A DNA stretch of 64,000 nucleotides from Ostreococcus mediterraneus (taxonomy: Eukaryota > Chlorophyta > Mamiellophyceae > Mamiellales > Bathycoccaceae), in assembly GCA_012295225.1 (NCBI GenBank), contig WMKK01000011.1:257928-321927 (forward strand), read 5' to 3'. Under the pieces are notes generated by a model that saw only the letters and a list, made by a program, of their open reading frames with translations, had not been told where the DNA came from and ran no database searches. This document shows, one piece after another, positions 23,936 through 32,902 of this stretch. Made by a program: the position numbers and the translations under genes. Within the stretch, counting starts at the first letter, position 1; every line of letters starts with the position of its first letter.

Positions 23936-24247
23936 GTCCCTCGGAGTCCCTCCGCGTGACCAATCATGACCTGGAGCTCCTGGTCATGATTGGTGCGCGA
24001 GTCCCTCGGAGTCCCTCCGCGTGACCAATCATGAACTGTAGCTCCTGGTCATGATTGGTGCGCGAGTCCNNNNNNNNNNNNNNNNNNNNNNNNNNNNNNN
24101 NNNNNNNNNNNNNNNNNNNNNNNNNNNNNNNNNNNNNNNNNNNNATCATGAACTGTAGCTCCTGGTCATGATTGGTGCGCGAGTCCCTCGGAGTCCCTCC
24201 GCGTGACCAATCATGACCAGTAGCTCCAGGTCATGATTGGTGCGCGA
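23936..24247. repeat. 65-base tandem repeat with an internal palindrome
   Basis: Units start at 23936, 24001, (24118, partly masked) and 24183, each 65 bases. Each begins GTCCCTCGGAGTCCCTCC and contains ACCAATCATGACC, about ten bases, then GGTCATGATTGGT. The 13-base arms are perfectly complementary and can form a hairpin or cruciform. Units differ mainly in the loop (TGGAGCTCCT, TGTAGCTCCT-type, AGTAGCTCCA). The array contains the assembly gap. Confidence 0.92.
24070..24144. other. assembly gap (75 N)
   Basis: This is a run of 75 undetermined bases inside the 65-base tandem repeat. The unit phase before the gap (starts at 23936, 24001, 24066) does not match the phase after it (24118, 24183). 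The 52-base offset shows that the N count is not the real gap length, and the true copy number is unknown. Confidence 0.97.
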
Positions 24248-24489
24248 GTCCCCCCCGGCGTCGGTCGCCAGACACCCGGTCGTTACGACGCCGCCGCTGG
24301 CCACACGGCGACGCGCCGACGCCGACGCCGCCGACGACGACGTCGTCGCGAACCGGTGGGGAGTGTCGCGTCGCTTTCCGCGCGTGCGCGCGTGAGGTGT
24401 GCGCGCGCGCGCGACGCCGCGGGCAGTAATTAATTCCATCAGCGCGGCGCGCAGAGGGTAAAGTGCATTCGCGCGCGATCGATCGATCG

Positions 24490-27192
24490 ATGACGTCGCG
24501 CGGCGGCGCGGGGAGCGAACGCGGGGACGACGAGAGCGATGGGGGCGTTGAGGAGCGACAGCATCACACGCTGACGCTGTCGCAAGGGCGGGCGTTGCGA
24601 CGGGAGTTGTCGAGGCATACGTTGTTTGGGGGCGGGGAGCTGGCGGTGGAGTCGAGTCCGGATACGACGCTCGGGACGAGCGAGGCGGAGGAGTTGGCGC
24701 GCGCGTTTGCGATCGCGGCGAATGTTGGTGGTGGTGGTGGTGGCGCGAGACGCGGGCGAGCGAGTGCGGATGGTGGTCGGCCGATGGTGACGTTCGATAC
24801 GGTGCCGGAAGTCATCGTCGAGAGTCCGGCGGCGGCGGCGGCGGTTGAGACCGAGCGTGGGGGGAGTCCGAATGCGAGCGATGCGATGGCGGGTGGTGGC
24901 AATGGTAATGTGAAATCTACCACGCTCACGGCGGCGAGCGGGCGAGAGCTCGCGGCGGAGTTGAAAAAAGTGCAAATGCAGCACTCGTCGTCGGCGGCGG
25001 CGCAAGCGACTCGCGACGCGACGTTTTCGACGACTGGGTCGGAGAACGTGTTGGAAGGGAAAGAGGAAAAGACGCGACGGGCGATTAAGACGCTGCAACG
25101 ACAAACTGATGCGTTGATGTTTTTGGCGGACGCTGTGGAGGCGAAAGAGTTGCCAGGTTTGGCGGCGCGCATGCGCGAACGGCTCATGTCGATGAAGGAA
25201 AATTACCACGATTTGATGTCGTATGAAGGCATTCGACAGCGTAAAAAGGGTGCGATGAAGAATGCTAGAAAGTATGACTTGCTTCGTGCGACGTTTGGGC
25301 ACGATGATCAAAATAAACAAACCATGCCCACGCACGGCTCGGACAAGCCCATCGAGCAGCGACGCAAGCTCAAGATTCTAGCGGCCAAAATGCTCTTTGC
25401 CGGAGTAGTGTTCTTGGTTTTGCTCATGATTCCGTTCCTTGTGACGCAATATGAAGCCCAGGACCAACACGTGGGCTGTGATAGCACCACGCCGGGTCTG
25501 GTCAAGCTCGATCACGTCAGCAAGGGTCAGTTGGAATTAACCCTGCTCGTCGGCCCGTGCTCGTTCGACGACGCAGATTACACACTCGCGTATTCCATCG
25601 TTCAAGGCGACAGCGCCGAGTATGTCTTAGCGACAACGAGTGGTGTGAGCCTACCGCATGAGTCGACATCTTCGTCCTCTCATCGAAGACGAAAGTTACT
25701 GGGAGGCGGCGGCGGCGGTGTGAGTTCGCATTTGAAGAGTTCGTTTTCCTCATTTACTCTGAGCGACTATGACGCGTCTCACGGTGACGCGTATGTCAAG
25801 TTCACCACCGACTGTCCGGAACCCGTGGCGATATCCATGCTTGCGTACGACACGGGCATGGTTGGTACCGTCGGCACGTGGCTTGGGCTCGTGCTCTTGA
25901 TCGTAGTGTTCGGATTGATCATCACTGAAATTATTCACCGAACGCTCGTCGCCTTCATCGGCGCCGCCGCTGTGCTATTTATTCTAGCCCTACAGCATCG
26001 ATTGCCAACGGTTGCAGATATTCTCACATGGATGGATCACGGCACGCTGGCGCTATTGTTCGGTATGATGATAATCGTCGCCCTGCTGTCGCGCACGGGT
26101 GTCTTCGAATTTCTCAGCGTCCGCATCGTACAAGCCGCCAATGGGTCGATGTGGCGTCTGTTCATCATGCTTATGATTTTCGACGCAGTTTTGAGCGCCT
26201 TTTTAGACAACGTCACCACGATGCTTCTCCTCGCCCCAGTGGCGTTGTCTTTGTGCAAGGCTTTGAAAATCGATCCGCGACCATTGCTCATTCCGTTGTC
26301 GATTTTTGGCAACATCGGCGGGTGTTCGACGTTGATTGGCGACCCGCCGAACATCATCATCGGTAACGCGTTGAAAGAATACATTGGTTTCGTCGACTTT
26401 TTGCGTGTTCTTGGGCCGGGAGTATTGCTCACCATGCCCTTCATTTTCATGTTTGTCAAGTGGTATTACGGGGAGGCGCTCTTTGGTCAAAAAATTAAGG
26501 TGGACATCGACGAGTTGAAGTTGAAGTACCCCATTCGCGACTGGGACTTGTTGATCCGCAGTGGCACGATTCTCGGGTTTGTCATCGTGCTCTTCTTTTT
26601 GCACCCAGTGATGCACATGGAACCCGCGTACGTGGCGGTATTTGGCGCCATTGCGATATTATTAAGCGGCAGTCACGATGAGTTTGAATACGCGCTCGAA
26701 AAAGTTGAATGGGACTCGTTGTTATTCTTCGCTGGTTTGTTCGTGTTCACCGAAGGCATCGCCAAGCTCGGTCTCCTTAGGGAGATTGCCGACATGCTCT
26801 CTACGCTCATCGCGAGTTTCCCCATTGCAAAGCGTCAAGTCGGCGCCATGTTACTCGTACAGCTCGTCGCCGGCGTCGCGTCAGCGTTTGTCGATAACAT
26901 TCCATTCACGACGACGATGCTCCCTGTCATCATTCAAATGGCTGACCAAGTCGAAGGTTTATCTATCGAGGCCTTGGCGTGGGCGTTGTGTTTCGGTGCA
27001 GACTACGGCGGCATTGGTACGCTCATTGGCAGTAGCGCGAACATTGTCATGGCTGGGATTTCCGCCGAAGCCGGTTTCCCGATTACGTTCAATTCATTCT
27101 TCAGGATTGGATGGCCCGTCATGTGCATCTCGCTGTGCATTTCAGGCGCGTACCTCGCCGCGCTCGAAGCGGGTGGGGTGTTCAAGGTATAA
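24490..27192 (+). CDS. P-protein (OCA2)-type IT-superfamily ion transporter
   Basis: The protein is 900 residues. The cytosolic N-terminus (to about residue 295) is charged and Ala/Gly-rich. One helix (AKMLFAGVVFLVLLMIPFLV) leads to a lumenal or external loop with a Gly run (LLGGGGGG). From about residue 455 there are ten or more helices with the ArsB/NhaD/P-protein signature: FGLIITEIIHRTLVAFIGAA, DHGTLALLFGMMIIVALLS, DNVTTMLLLAPVALSL, GNIGGCSTLIGDPPNIIIG and, in the second half, FVDNIPFTTTMLPVI plus GADYGGIGTLIGSSANIV. The paired DN and GxxTLIG motifs form the inverted-repeat transport core. Relatives include the melanosomal P protein and bacterial Na+/H+ or arsenite transporters; the ion here is uncertain. 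The open frame upstream of 24490 lacks an ATG, so this is the first real start. Confidence 0.9.
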   Translation: MTSRGGAGSERGDDESDGGVEERQHHTLTLSQGRALRRELSRHTLFGGGELAVESSPDTTLGTSEAEELARAFAIAANVGGGGGGARRGRASADGGRPMVTFDTVPEVIVESPAAAAAVETERGGSPNASDAMAGGGNGNVKSTTLTAASGRELAAELKKVQMQHSSSAAAQATRDATFSTTGSENVLEGKEEKTRRAIKTLQRQTDALMFLADAVEAKELPGLAARMRERLMSMKENYHDLMSYEGIRQRKKGAMKNARKYDLLRATFGHDDQNKQTMPTHGSDKPIEQRRKLKILAAKMLFAGVVFLVLLMIPFLVTQYEAQDQHVGCDSTTPGLVKLDHVSKGQLELTLLVGPCSFDDADYTLAYSIVQGDSAEYVLATTSGVSLPHESTSSSSHRRRKLLGGGGGGVSSHLKSSFSSFTLSDYDASHGDAYVKFTTDCPEPVAISMLAYDTGMVGTVGTWLGLVLLIVVFGLIITEIIHRTLVAFIGAAAVLFILALQHRLPTVADILTWMDHGTLALLFGMMIIVALLSRTGVFEFLSVRIVQAANGSMWRLFIMLMIFDAVLSAFLDNVTTMLLLAPVALSLCKALKIDPRPLLIPLSIFGNIGGCSTLIGDPPNIIIGNALKEYIGFVDFLRVLGPGVLLTMPFIFMFVKWYYGEALFGQKIKVDIDELKLKYPIRDWDLLIRSGTILGFVIVLFFLHPVMHMEPAYVAVFGAIAILLSGSHDEFEYALEKVEWDSLLFFAGLFVFTEGIAKLGLLREIADMLSTLIASFPIAKRQVGAMLLVQLVAGVASAFVDNIPFTTTMLPVIIQMADQVEGLSIEALAWALCFGADYGGIGTLIGSSANIVMAGISAEAGFPITFNSFFRIGWPVMCISLCISGAYLAALEAGGVFKV

Positions 27193-27265
27193 GAATACAA
27201 TAGCTCTATGTAATACATCAAGAGTTGCCACAAACAAACACAAACGCGTCACGCAGTCGTACACG

Positions 27266-28165
27266 CTAAACGCGTCGAAACACCGCGACGTGCGACACGC
27301 CGAGTTGAAACTTCCTCGCGTGTTCTCGAATAATAAACGGTAAATCACATTCACGCTCGAGCACGAATGCGGGCTCGAGTATCGCGCGCACGGCTGGGAA
27401 ATCAAGCCAGCGGTCGCGCGGCGTCCATTCCTCGAGCCACGAATACGGCGACGCGAGCACCAACGCGCCTCCAACATTTGTAATGTTCACACACGAGCGT
27501 AAAAACGCCTCTGGATCGGGAAGTCGACACAACAGGTTCGCCGCGATGACAGCATCAAATATCCCGATGTCTTTACGCAGCGCGCACGCATCACCGCGCT
27601 CAAACACGCACCGAGACAACGCGTCCGCGTCCGCTTCGTACCCGTCGCGCGCGTCAAATGCCCCACTTTGCGCGCGCTTCGCCGCGTCCACGAACGCGCG
27701 AGAGTAATCCACACCAACCACGCGCGTAAATCGCCCTTGTTTCGCCAGCGCCGCGCTCGTACCGCCCACCGCGCATCCCACATCCAACGCCGAAGTCAGC
27801 GTCCCGGCCGACGCCGAAGACGCCAAACGCGCCTCCATCGCCTCCACCGCCACGCGCGCGCACGCCTCGACGAACCCCAGCGCCGAGCGCACGTCCACGC
27901 CCCCGCGCACCATGTCTTCGTACGGAAACGTCCGCAACGCCCCCGCGATCGTCGAGCGCGCGCTGTAGTGAAACGTCACGTACTCATCCACCGCCTTGGC
28001 TGAGTCATACAACGCTTGCCCCGTGCGCGTCGTCGACGCCGCGGGCGACGCGCCTCGCGCACTGTCCGCCCGGGTGCCTCGCGATTCGCGCGCGCCCCGG
28101 CGCCGGTCGCGCGCGGAGACCACCGCCGCGGCGCACGCGACGCCGGCGATGAATGCGCGCAGCAT
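27266..28165 (-). CDS. ovothiol-type (OvoA C-terminal-like) methyltransferase, stand-alone
   Basis: The protein is 299 residues. The N-terminus MLRAFIAGVACAAAVVS could be a membrane or organelle targeting segment. A YDSAKAVDEYVTFHY motif near residue 55 precedes the Rossmann fold: LDVGCAVGGTSAALA (SAM-binding, about residue 126), VVGVDYSRAFVDAAK, FERGDACAL, FDAVIAANLLCRLPDPEAFL, LASPYSWLEEWTPRDRWL and FIIREHARKFQ at the end. This run matches the C-terminal methyltransferase module of OvoA, which methylates 5-thiohistidine to ovothiol A, an antioxidant of marine eukaryotes. Here it stands alone, without the sulfoxide synthase module. The open frame continues upstream to 28321 but the ATG at 28165 is the first good start. 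The divergent WBP11-like gene starts 69 bases away. The exact substrate is an inference from the family. Confidence 0.85.
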   Translation of the reverse strand: MLRAFIAGVACAAAVVSARDRRRGARESRGTRADSARGASPAASTTRTGQALYDSAKAVDEYVTFHYSARSTIAGALRTFPYEDMVRGGVDVRSALGFVEACARVAVEAMEARLASSASAGTLTSALDVGCAVGGTSAALAKQGRFTRVVGVDYSRAFVDAAKRAQSGAFDARDGYEADADALSRCVFERGDACALRKDIGIFDAVIAANLLCRLPDPEAFLRSCVNITNVGGALVLASPYSWLEEWTPRDRWLDFPAVRAILEPAFVLERECDLPFIIREHARKFQLGVSHVAVFRRV

Positions 28166-28234
28166 GGAATGACGACCACACTGTGTGACGCCGTCGCCGT
28201 CGCCGTCGCTGACGCCGCGCACGCCGCGCACGCG

Positions 28235-29416
28235 ATGGATAAGTTCCGCAAAGACGCGCGCAAGCGCGAACTCAAGCGCAACAAGGAGCGACGCGCCGAG
28301 GCGCGCACGGCGGCGGCGCAAGCGAAAGGTGTCGATGCGCTCACCGCTGAGCGCGAACGTTTAGCGCGCGTCAAGGACGCGCCCGCGCCGCCGGGCGTGC
28401 GCGTGCGCGCGGATAAGATTGAGGAGAAGATTAGGTTTTATGATAAGCAGATTGAAGCGAAGAAGGCGAGCGGCGGCGGCGATGGAGGCGGTGGAGGCGG
28501 TGGAGGAGCCGCGCGCGGAGCGGGCGTCGGGACTCGACCGACGTCGACCGCGTACGCCGTCGGCGCGGAACGGTTTTATAAACCGGAAGATAGCGTGTAT
28601 TGGCATCCGACATTGAATCCGAGCGGGAAGCCACCGGCGGGGAAGCCGCAAAAGTGGAAGGCGGGGATTGAAATTGATTCACGGATGGGCGAGAGCCGCG
28701 CGGCGTTGGCGGCGCCAGAGCCGAGCGAGAGCGAGAGCGAGAGCGATGGGGACATGCCACCGCCGCCCGGACCACCACCGGGGTTTGAATTGGTGTTTCC
28801 CGACGCGCCTCCGCGCGAGGGCGCGACGGGTGGTGACGAAAAGGTTGGTGTTACGGAGGAGGAGGACGACGACGACGCGCCGGGACCGCCGCCGCCGGGA
28901 CCGCCGCCGCCGGATGAGGCGACAGGCGACGACAATGGTGGTATGAGTGACTCGGATGACGATGATGTTCCACTTCCGCCGCCGCCAATGCCACCGCCGA
29001 CGGCGGTTGAACCACGAATCACCACGGTGGTGCACCGCGCTCCGATGGCGTCGATGCCTCGTCCACAACCGCCGCCGCGAAGACCACCACCACCGCTCCG
29101 ACGCGATGCTGGATTCTTTGCCGCGCCCCGTGCGGCTGTGTTGAAGAAACCTGTCGACCGCGCGGAGTTCACGATGAGTGCGGCGCCGACGGCAACGCCC
29201 ACAGTGCGCGCGGATCAAAATCCGGCGCTCCGAGCGCTCGTCCCGGCGAGCGTACGGGTCAAGCGACAAGAAGCTCCGGAAGCCAAGAGGCAACGTACGA
29301 TTGGGCGCGCTATCGATGCCGCACCCGTAGTTGTCGCGGCCGCAAAGACTGCGCAGGATGACAAGTACTTGAACTTTTTAGACGAAATGTCCTCGCTCGG
29401 CGCGTTTGAGGAGTAG
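28235..29416 (+). CDS. WBP11-like splicing factor
   Basis: The 393-residue protein starts MDKFRKDARKRELKRNKERR, which matches the conserved N-terminus of WBP11/NpwBP (ARKEARKRELKKNKKQR), a nuclear Pro-rich protein that binds WW domains and PP1 and takes part in splicing. A coiled-coil-like segment (KIEEKIRFYDKQIEAKK) and a Gly run follow, then Pro-rich blocks alternating with acidic ones (MPPPPGPPPGFELVF, APGPPPPGPPPPDE, VPLPPPPMPPPT). The conserved C-terminus reads DKYLNFLDEMSSLGAF. An upstream in-frame ATG at 28169 would add 22 Ala/Val-rich residues; 28235 fits the family better. It probably shares a tiny bidirectional promoter with the methyltransferase gene. Confidence 0.85.
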   Translation: MDKFRKDARKRELKRNKERRAEARTAAAQAKGVDALTAERERLARVKDAPAPPGVRVRADKIEEKIRFYDKQIEAKKASGGGDGGGGGGGGAARGAGVGTRPTSTAYAVGAERFYKPEDSVYWHPTLNPSGKPPAGKPQKWKAGIEIDSRMGESRAALAAPEPSESESESDGDMPPPPGPPPGFELVFPDAPPREGATGGDEKVGVTEEEDDDDAPGPPPPGPPPPDEATGDDNGGMSDSDDDDVPLPPPPMPPPTAVEPRITTVVHRAPMASMPRPQPPPRRPPPPLRRDAGFFAAPRAAVLKKPVDRAEFTMSAAPTATPTVRADQNPALRALVPASVRVKRQEAPEAKRQRTIGRAIDAAPVVVAAAKTAQDDKYLNFLDEMSSLGAFEE

Positions 29417-29478
29417 ACTGACGCGCGTGTAACATTTAACAAATCAATCAATAGCGACTACCTGTACCGTACTCATTA

Positions 29479-30474
29479 TTACATCTTCTTCGACATCGAT
29501 AGCACTTCATCTTCGCGAATTTCACACGCCCAGTGCAAAAGAGTTTGACGAATCACGGGCGACACGCGCGCGTCGTCAAATCTAGCGTTGGCGTTTACAA
29601 TTTTCCGCAATAAATTCGTCTTCCATCGTCCCTTGGCGCCGCACACGCCAGTCCAGCGCGAAATTTGCCTCGCATCGTCCTCCGTGCGACGTCCACAAAA
29701 GAAGCGACAGTACCATTGAAACCAACCGCGCGGATCCTGCGGGATGATCCATCCGTGCTCTTCCCAATACGCCTGGTCTTGTCCGCTCTTAACGCCGAAA
29801 AAGTTGGTCTGCGGATCGTATCGTCGACACGCGTAATGCGCAACATCGAGTCCATCAAACCAGTCGTGCGGGAATTCTTTCGGAGTTATATCACACGGCC
29901 CTTTAATGCCTTGCTTACCACCTTTCGGATGGAAATAGCACCCGCCCCACGTCCCGGCGGCGATGACTTGCGCCGGAGTGAGCGTCGGTGTAAATTCTGG
30001 ATGGTCAGCGAATACGAGCGTGCCTTTGGTCTTATGCCGCGTCACGCGCGCCACACAATCGGGTGCGATAATTTTTCCATTTTTATCGCGCCGTTCGCGT
30101 CGGTCGATGTGATCGGCGAACGTCAACGCGACGGATTTCAGCGCCGACGCGTCCTCCGCCGGCGTCGGCTTGGGCGCGTAGCTCACCCGACCACTCGTCG
30201 TCGTCTCCGTCGCGCCTGCGGCGAGCGCGCGCTCGAACGCCGCATCGTCGAGGTCGGTGTAACGCACGACGGTTTTCGTCGCCCGCGAGCTCGTGCGCGT
30301 CGGCGCGCGCGGCGTCGAGTCTTGCATCTTGTTTTTTGCCGACGTCATGCTTTTCGCTTTTTTCGCTTTGTCGTTCACGGCGGCAGCGAGGGCGTCGACG
30401 CCCATGGCGGACATCCGTTCGGCATTTCGCTTGATGTTTGCCTTGCGCTGCGCTTCGTAGGAGGTGTCGGTCAT
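29479..30474 (-). CDS. conserved protein of unknown function with WFQWYCRFFCGRR block
   Basis: The protein is 331 residues. The N-terminus YEAQRKANIKRNAERMSAMG is a charged helix of a type often seen before DNA-binding regions. A Lys/Ser/Thr-rich linker leads to a compact C-terminal domain: GTWGGCYFHPKGG (about residue 178), CDITPKEFPHDWFDGLDVAH, TNFFGVKSGQDQAYWEEHGW, then DPRGWFQWYCRFFCGRR, DDARQISRWTGVCGAKGRW and VSPVIRQTLLHWA. The Trp/Cys-rich pattern looks strongly constrained. I recall similar uncharacterised proteins in fungi, algae and protists but cannot name a domain. The lack of a signal peptide suggests a nuclear or cytosolic place. No function is proposed. Confidence 0.75.
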   Translation of the reverse strand: MTDTSYEAQRKANIKRNAERMSAMGVDALAAAVNDKAKKAKSMTSAKNKMQDSTPRAPTRTSSRATKTVVRYTDLDDAAFERALAAGATETTTSGRVSYAPKPTPAEDASALKSVALTFADHIDRRERRDKNGKIIAPDCVARVTRHKTKGTLVFADHPEFTPTLTPAQVIAAGTWGGCYFHPKGGKQGIKGPCDITPKEFPHDWFDGLDVAHYACRRYDPQTNFFGVKSGQDQAYWEEHGWIIPQDPRGWFQWYCRFFCGRRTEDDARQISRWTGVCGAKGRWKTNLLRKIVNANARFDDARVSPVIRQTLLHWACEIREDEVLSMSKKM

Positions 30475-30703
30475 GGCGCGCGCGCAGGTGTGACGTTTGG
30501 AGCTCGTGGTCAGTCTGCGTCATGACGCGAGTATTCCAAACGCTTTGCATCGCGAGGCATCGGTGCGCGAGACAGTTGGGCAACGTGCGCTAGCATTGAT
30601 TACAAATGTGTGCACGCGCGCCGCGGTGGGTGTGTCGCGCGCACGCGCTAGGTGTGGAGTGTGTGAGGCGTCATCGATGTTTCGTCCAGTCGCGTCGTCG
30701 TCG

Positions 30704-31471
30704 TCATTTGGCTTTATCGGTGTGCTTTTGAAACTCCAACGTCCAGTTCGCATCGTGGCGCCCGCGCGCGCACGGCGCAATTTTTAGAAAGTCGTCAAAG
30801 TCGTAAACTAACTTGCCGCAGCACGACCAGCCTTTTTTGCCTTCATGAAAGATTGGCGCGCCCGAATGATGAACGCACGCGTCGTCGGCGTTGTCCCGTT
30901 CGCGGTACTTTTCCCCACATCCTGGGCGTTTGCACGTCTGTAACGTGTCCGCGCCGACGACCGGTGCCATCGGTGCTGGCTCTGTCGACGCCATCTCCGC
31001 CGCTCGCGCCGTCGCCGTCGTCGAAGCGCCGCTATCTCCCGCGTGTTCGCTGCAATAAAATCCCGCCGAGCACCTCGCGCACGTCTCTCGCGCCACCGCA
31101 TCATCCCCGCGCGCCTTCGCCTCGAGCGACATCGGCATCACTGGTGCGATGATCGCGCTCGCGGTCGCCTCGGGCGCATTCGCCACTTTCGCTGGCTTGC
31201 GCAACGTGTGCGCGCCAACCGCGCACCCGGGAATAGCCATAAAGTCACCAAAGTCAATGCTTGACTTTGAACAACACGGCCACGACTTCAAGCCGTCGTG
31301 AAACTTTGGCGGTTGCGGGTGATACCGACATCCGCCGTGCGTGTTTGTGTCGCCTGGGAGGTAGTATGCATCGCATCCGATGCGCTGGCAAGCATATAAG
31401 CCGTCGGGTCGCGTTGACGGCGGTACGTCGCTCACGTCGCCGTCTTCGAGCGCATCGTCGACGCGAGACAT
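30704..31471 (-). CDS. RAR1: RAR1-type CHORD-domain protein
   Basis: The protein is 255 residues with two cysteine- and histidine-rich (CHORD) zinc domains. CHORD I, about residues 27-86, reads YACQRIGCDAYYLPGDTNTH, GGCRYHPQPPKFHDGLKSWP and CCSKSSIDFGDFMAIPGCAVG. CHORD II, about residues 181-240, reads CKRPGCGEKYRERDNADDAC, VHHSGAPIFHEGKKGWSCCG and FDDFLKIAPCARGRH. Between them CARCSAGFYCSEH matches the plant-specific linker Cys/His motif of RAR1. There is no C-terminal CS domain, as in plant RAR1. RAR1 is an HSP90-SGT1 co-chaperone that stabilises NLR immune receptors in land plants; an alga with few or no NLRs presumably uses it for other clients. Confidence 0.92.
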   Translation of the reverse strand: MSRVDDALEDGDVSDVPPSTRPDGLYACQRIGCDAYYLPGDTNTHGGCRYHPQPPKFHDGLKSWPCCSKSSIDFGDFMAIPGCAVGAHTLRKPAKVANAPEATASAIIAPVMPMSLEAKARGDDAVARETCARCSAGFYCSEHAGDSGASTTATARAAEMASTEPAPMAPVVGADTLQTCKRPGCGEKYRERDNADDACVHHSGAPIFHEGKKGWSCCGKLVYDFDDFLKIAPCARGRHDANWTLEFQKHTDKAK

Positions 31472-31598
31472 GTTCGTTCAGCGCACGCGAGGGTGTATGT
31501 ATGTGTGTACGCTCTACGTTTTGCTCGCGCTCGCGATGCGTTCGTCGCGGCGTCGAAGACTGAGCTACACTTGGTTGGATAGTTTACAGTGTGTTCGT

Positions 31599-32705
31599 CT
31601 AGACGAAGAAACGAGACGAAGCGCCGAGGAGCGCGGGCGCAACGCCTTCGTTGACGATGTCATCGAACGGTGTCGCCCATCGCACGCGAATATCTGCTCG
31701 CGTGCTTTCGCCTGCGCTCGGCATGCACAGCGCCAATACGTGCTCGTGTTCGAGACGAGGCTTTAATAACGCCATCGACCACGCGCGAGACGCCGCCGGC
31801 GCCGCGTCGTCGCGCAAATCAATCCTCCAAATCGCGCCCTTTTCGCTCGCGTTCCGCACGCCGTCGATCGCACATCTCGCGTCTTCGCCTTGTTCGACGT
31901 GTTCCCAAGCCACTTCAAACTCCCTAAACGGTCTCCCAGCGATGCCTAATCCGAGCGCTTTCACGTACGCCTCCTTCAACGTCCACAACTTCATAAACGC
32001 TCGCGCCTTCTCTTCGTCATCTTTGATTGCATCCAACCCTTGCCGCTCGCCACTCGACATCCACCGAGCGCTAAACTTCCCTATATCACTTCCCAACCGC
32101 CTAATTTCGCTCTCTACATCGCACCCAATCTCTGCGCTCGCGTCCCGCGTCGTCGCCACGGCGACCAAACCGTCGCAGTGCGACACGCTAAACCCGCGAA
32201 CGCCTCCGACCGTCGCATCCCACGCCTTCAATCTCGGCTTCCCGCGCGCACCAATGTCGAACGCAATATTCATCGCCCCCGTACGCGCATCATCGCCATC
32301 ACCACCGCTCGCGCTCGCGAGAACGCGGCGCGCGAACGCGCGCGCGAGCAACCGCTCGGGCGTCGCGCGCATCGTCGCTCGCTCCTCATCCGTCGTCAAC
32401 CTCGCGCACGCGTCGTCCACATCGCCCGCGCCGCCGTGCGCGGCTAAAAACCCACGCGGGTCATACAACCACACCTCCGCCACCGCGCCTGGCGCGTCCG
32501 ACGCGCGCGACGACGACGACAACGCACGCCCGCACACCACCGCGCCAATCCTCGCGCGCGGCGCACGAATCGTCGCCGCACCGTCACCACCCGCGCGCGC
32601 GACGCGACGCGCGACCGCGGCGCGCGCGCATCCACGCATCACCCTCGCCTGCGCGCCCTCGAACGCGCGCGACGACGACCGCGGCGACGACAGCGGCGGC
32701 GACAT
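31599..32705 (-). CDS. Sfp-type 4'-phosphopantetheinyl transferase
   Basis: The predicted protein of 368 residues transfers phosphopantetheine from CoA to the Ser of acyl- or peptidyl-carrier domains. Motifs in order: RLTTDEERATMRATPERLLA near residue 115; GKPRL and FSVSHCDGLVAVA near 155-180; IGCDVE near 190 (Mg2+-binding Asp and Glu); WTLKEAYVKALGLG near 240 (the KEA signature). The basic N-terminus (MSPPLSSPRSSSRAF, then MRGCARAAVARRVARAGG) could be an organellar transit peptide; an alternative start is the ATG at 32639. The frame continues upstream to 32792 without an ATG. Likely clients are organellar acyl carrier protein and the polyketide or peptide synthases found in these algae (inference). 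Confidence 0.9.
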   Translation of the reverse strand: MSPPLSSPRSSSRAFEGAQARVMRGCARAAVARRVARAGGDGAATIRAPRARIGAVVCGRALSSSSRASDAPGAVAEVWLYDPRGFLAAHGGAGDVDDACARLTTDEERATMRATPERLLARAFARRVLASASGGDGDDARTGAMNIAFDIGARGKPRLKAWDATVGGVRGFSVSHCDGLVAVATTRDASAEIGCDVESEIRRLGSDIGKFSARWMSSGERQGLDAIKDDEEKARAFMKLWTLKEAYVKALGLGIAGRPFREFEVAWEHVEQGEDARCAIDGVRNASEKGAIWRIDLRDDAAPAASRAWSMALLKPRLEHEHVLALCMPSAGESTRADIRVRWATPFDDIVNEGVAPALLGASSRFFV

Positions 32706-32902
32706 GTGCCGCGCGACGCGCGCGCGTGCGCGCCCACACCTCGAAAGCGCACCTTCGAACCATCCATCGATAGTCAGTATCGATCGATTCACATTTTAAT
32801 CGACGCACGATATCGATCGACACCCTAACCGTCGCTTTCGCACATCCCGAGACGCGCGCACGGACGATCGCGTCGGTCGTCGTCACAGAACGTCGCGCCG
32901 CG

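Larger units (their letters stand above)
23690..24489. other. divergent upstream region carrying a palindromic minisatellite
   Basis: This 800-base region separates the start codons of the SAM-kinase (complement) and the P-protein-type transporter (plus). The flanks (23700-23935 and 24250-24480) are very GC-rich with CGCG-type simple sequence; a GATCGATCGATCGATGA run precedes the transporter ATG. The centre is the tandem repeat listed separately. I see no coding sequence. Confidence 0.5.

Noticed and set aside
23936-24247. CRISPR-like array of repeats
   Set aside because: The units are contiguous 65-base tandem repeats with no unique spacers, in a eukaryotic promoter region. This is a minisatellite.
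31651-32799. 382-residue plus-strand frame opposite the phosphopantetheinyl transferase
   Set aside because: Antisense frame; the complement carries all enzyme motifs.
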